Part shown: positions 5,307 to 6,964 of the stretch, piece after piece
Numbering within the stretch: position 1 is the stretch's first letter
Layout: each line of letters starts with the position of its first letter
NCBI GenBank assembly: GCA_937903315.1
Contig: CALCZO010000187.1
Span: forward strand, 1-6,964
Direction: 5' to 3'
Source: an uncultured Alphaproteobacteria bacterium
GTDB lineage: Bacteria; Pseudomonadota; Alphaproteobacteria; Rhizobiales; Beijerinckiaceae
Length of the DNA: 6,964 nt
Translations under genes and position numbers: made by a program
The notes under the pieces: generated by a model
Databases searched by the model: none
Told to the model about the DNA's origin: nothing
What the model saw: the letters and a program-made list of their open reading frames with translations, nothing else

Positions 5307-6964
5307 TTACCCCGCTGAAACGACTGTATCCGCACGAAGCGCGCGGACATGCCCGGTAGCCGTGCCGGCCTTGCCATGGACCCGGGCGAGCAGCGCCATC
5401 TGGTCGTTTTCTTCGTGCCCGCCGTTTTTCTGGACCTTGAGACTGATGAGCAGCCGGGTCGCCAGATCGGAAAGCGAACGCTCACCAATCCCGACGAGAG
5501 GCATGTCGACGCCGGTGGCCCGTTCGATGCTCATGCGCATCTCCAGCGCCATCAGCGAGTCCATCCCGAGCCCGGACATCGGGCGGGAGATTTCGATTTC
5601 ATGTTCGGGCATCCGCAGGATGAGCGCGATTTCCCGACGCAGGGTGTCGAGAATCATCGCCATGGCCTGGGCTTCGCTCTTGCCCTCGATCGTTGTTGCA
5701 AGGTCACCGCCCTCGTCGTTTGCCTCGCCGCCCCGCCCAAGCGCAAGCCCCCGGAACGCCGGCGACTGCAGCAGGGTCAGCTTTTCCGCAGCCGTGCTCG
5801 GGGCGATGTTGCTGTAGAACTGCACGGGATCGACAGCATTCCCGAGCGCCAGCAGATAGCCGAGATGGGCAAGCCCGTCCGAGGAGCGGATGCCGATCAC
5901 GCCTGTGGTGCGCCTCAACCGCTGGCTGAGATCTTTGTTGCGGGCGATGACGCCGACATCGGCGATTGCCCCCCAGCCGATGGCCAGCGCAGGAAGGCCG
6001 CGGGCGCGGCGGGCACGCATGAACCCTTCGAGATAGGCGTTGGCCGCGACATAGGCGCCTTGCCCCGGCGAGCCGATCATCGTCGTTGCGGATGAATAGA
6101 CGACGAAATAATCGAGAGGCTGGCCCTCGACCGCCCCAGCCAATGCCTGTACGCCGTCGATCTTTGGACGGAGAACGGCCCGGATGCGATCGCCCGTCAA
6201 GCCACCGATCATGCCATCGTCGAGCACCATGGCGGCATGGATGATCCCGCGCAGGGGGCCATGATCGCGCACCAACCGCTCGACAAGCATGGTCACTGCA
6301 TCGGAATTCGTGACATCGATGGGTTCGATCAGCAGGTTGACGCCTTCAGCACGCATGGCATCGACCTCGACCTGAAGGCCTTCCTCGACTGCGCCACGCC
6401 GTGACGCGAGCACCAGCGTCGTCGCGCCCTTGCGCGCCAGCCAACGCGCCGTGGCAAAGCCAAGCCCGCTCGTGCCGCCGACGACCAGATGCACGCCGGG
6501 CCGGGCGGTGAACATAGCCCGCCCCGCAGGTTCGCCCGCCTGCAGGGGCGGAGTAACGATGATCTTGCCGATATGCTCGGCAGCCTGCATGGCCCGGAAG
6601 GCGGTTTCGATCTCCTCGGCGCCATAGGTTCGGAAGGGCAAGGGGCGCAGCCTGCCGTCGATGAAATGCCCGGTGAGCGTCGCCATCATGGTGCGCACGC
6701 TCTCCGGTTCATGGGCCATCAGCTCGTCAAGATCGGCGCCGGAATAGGTCAGGTTGCGCACGAAGGGCCTGAGGCCGATATGGGTGTTGTCGAGAAAATC
6801 GCGCTTGCCGAGTTCAATGAACCGGCCGAACGGCTTCACCAGATCGAGGCTGGCCTGCATCAGCGGACCGGCAAGCGAGTTCAGCACGACATCGACGCCG
6901 CCGAACGCGGCGCGGATATCGTCGACGAAGCGGCCAGAGCGCGAATCGAACACCGCGTCCGCGC
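5307..6964 (-). CDS. Reducing type I polyketide synthase, C-terminal part (ER-KR-ACP)
   Basis: This is the 3' end of a large modular enzyme that builds and reduces a fatty-acid-like chain. The frame runs off the right edge, so the KS, AT and DH domains expected upstream are not visible. Numbering from the in-frame GTG at 6953: the end of an enoylreductase (1-134; VDVVLNSLAG, GRFIELGKRD) is followed by a ketoreductase (about 152-400) with cofactor loop VVGGTSGLG, K264, S288, Y301 and N305 of the catalytic set. An LDD motif at 244-246 predicts a B-type KR giving the D-configured hydroxyl. The ACP (about 425-508) carries the phosphopantetheine Ser466 in GLGMDSLM. After it come about 40 residues with no recognisable domain and no thioesterase, then TAA at 5309-5307. 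ER plus KR implies a substantially saturated chain if the DH is present. The next gene on the strand encodes the oxoamine synthase that probably releases the chain. Confidence 0.93.
   Translation of the reverse strand, partial: ADAVFDSRSGRFVDDIRAAFGGVDVVLNSLAGPLMQASLDLVKPFGRFIELGKRDFLDNTHIGLRPFVRNLTYSGADLDELMAHEPESVRTMMATLTGHFIDGRLRPLPFRTYGAEEIETAFRAMQAAEHIGKIIVTPPLQAGEPAGRAMFTARPGVHLVVGGTSGLGFATARWLARKGATTLVLASRRGAVEEGLQVEVDAMRAEGVNLLIEPIDVTNSDAVTMLVERLVRDHGPLRGIIHAAMVLDDGMIGGLTGDRIRAVLRPKIDGVQALAGAVEGQPLDYFVVYSSATTMIGSPGQGAYVAANAYLEGFMRARRARGLPALAIGWGAIADVGVIARNKDLSQRLRRTTGVIGIRSSDGLAHLGYLLALGNAVDPVQFYSNIAPSTAAEKLTLLQSPAFRGLALGRGGEANDEGGDLATTIEGKSEAQAMAMILDTLRREIALILRMPEHEIEISRPMSGLGMDSLMALEMRMSIERATGVDMPLVGIGERSLSDLATRLLISLKVQKNGGHEENDQMALLARVHGKAGTATGHVRALRADTVVSAG

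Noticed and set aside
4043..5359. Two long + strand open frames (4043-4618 and 4703-5359) opposite the oxoamine synthase
   Set aside because: They are antisense to a gene with a full set of PLP motifs, their translations resemble no family, and they arise from high GC content.
5303..5488. Upstream in-frame start for the oxoamine synthase
   Set aside because: It would overlap the PKS 3' end by about 180 bases with non-homologous sequence; the ATG at 5302, immediately after the PKS stop, is the typical coupled start.
1..6964. CRISPR arrays, tRNA or rRNA genes, insertion sequences or transposases
   Set aside because: No regularly spaced repeats, no cloverleaf or rRNA motifs, and no transposase-like protein were seen on either strand.

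Overview
The window is GC-rich and dense with genes. Codon use strongly favours G or C at third positions, and protein-level resemblance points to a proteobacterium, most likely an alphaproteobacterium (inference; no rRNA or tRNA is present). It holds two unrelated blocks.

Left block (about 1-2825, all + strand). It starts with the 3' part of a UbiX-type flavin prenyltransferase. Next is a GAF/Fis-HTH regulator that resembles AcoR but lacks the AAA+ sigma-54 domain. Then comes an AldB/ExaC-type aldehyde dehydrogenase gene that has lost its middle in frame (about 280 residues, including the catalytic Cys and Glu), and last a DUF779 protein. Regulator, aldehyde dehydrogenase and DUF779 form a familiar alcohol/aldehyde-oxidation module. 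Here it looks decayed: the dehydrogenase cannot be catalytic as read, and the DUF779 protein seems slightly short at its C-terminus. A perfect 10-bp inverted repeat lies between regulator and dehydrogenase, and a terminator-like hairpin lies between dehydrogenase and DUF779.

Middle (2826-3066). This is a non-coding gap with a 14-bp perfect palindrome and a further half-site, leading into a GTG-started LpxL/HtrB-family acyltransferase (3067-3933, + strand).

Right block (3947-6964, - strand). This is a two-gene operon: the C-terminal part (ER-KR-ACP) of a large reducing type I polyketide synthase, then, after 4 bases, a PLP-dependent alpha-oxoamine synthase. The visible end of the PKS has no thioesterase. 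The simplest reading is that the oxoamine synthase releases the ACP-bound chain by decarboxylative condensation with an amino acid, giving a sphingoid-like or aminoketone lipid. The convergent acyltransferase, 13 bases away, could acylate that product (inference). This PKS/oxoamine synthase/acyltransferase set is the most interesting part of the window.
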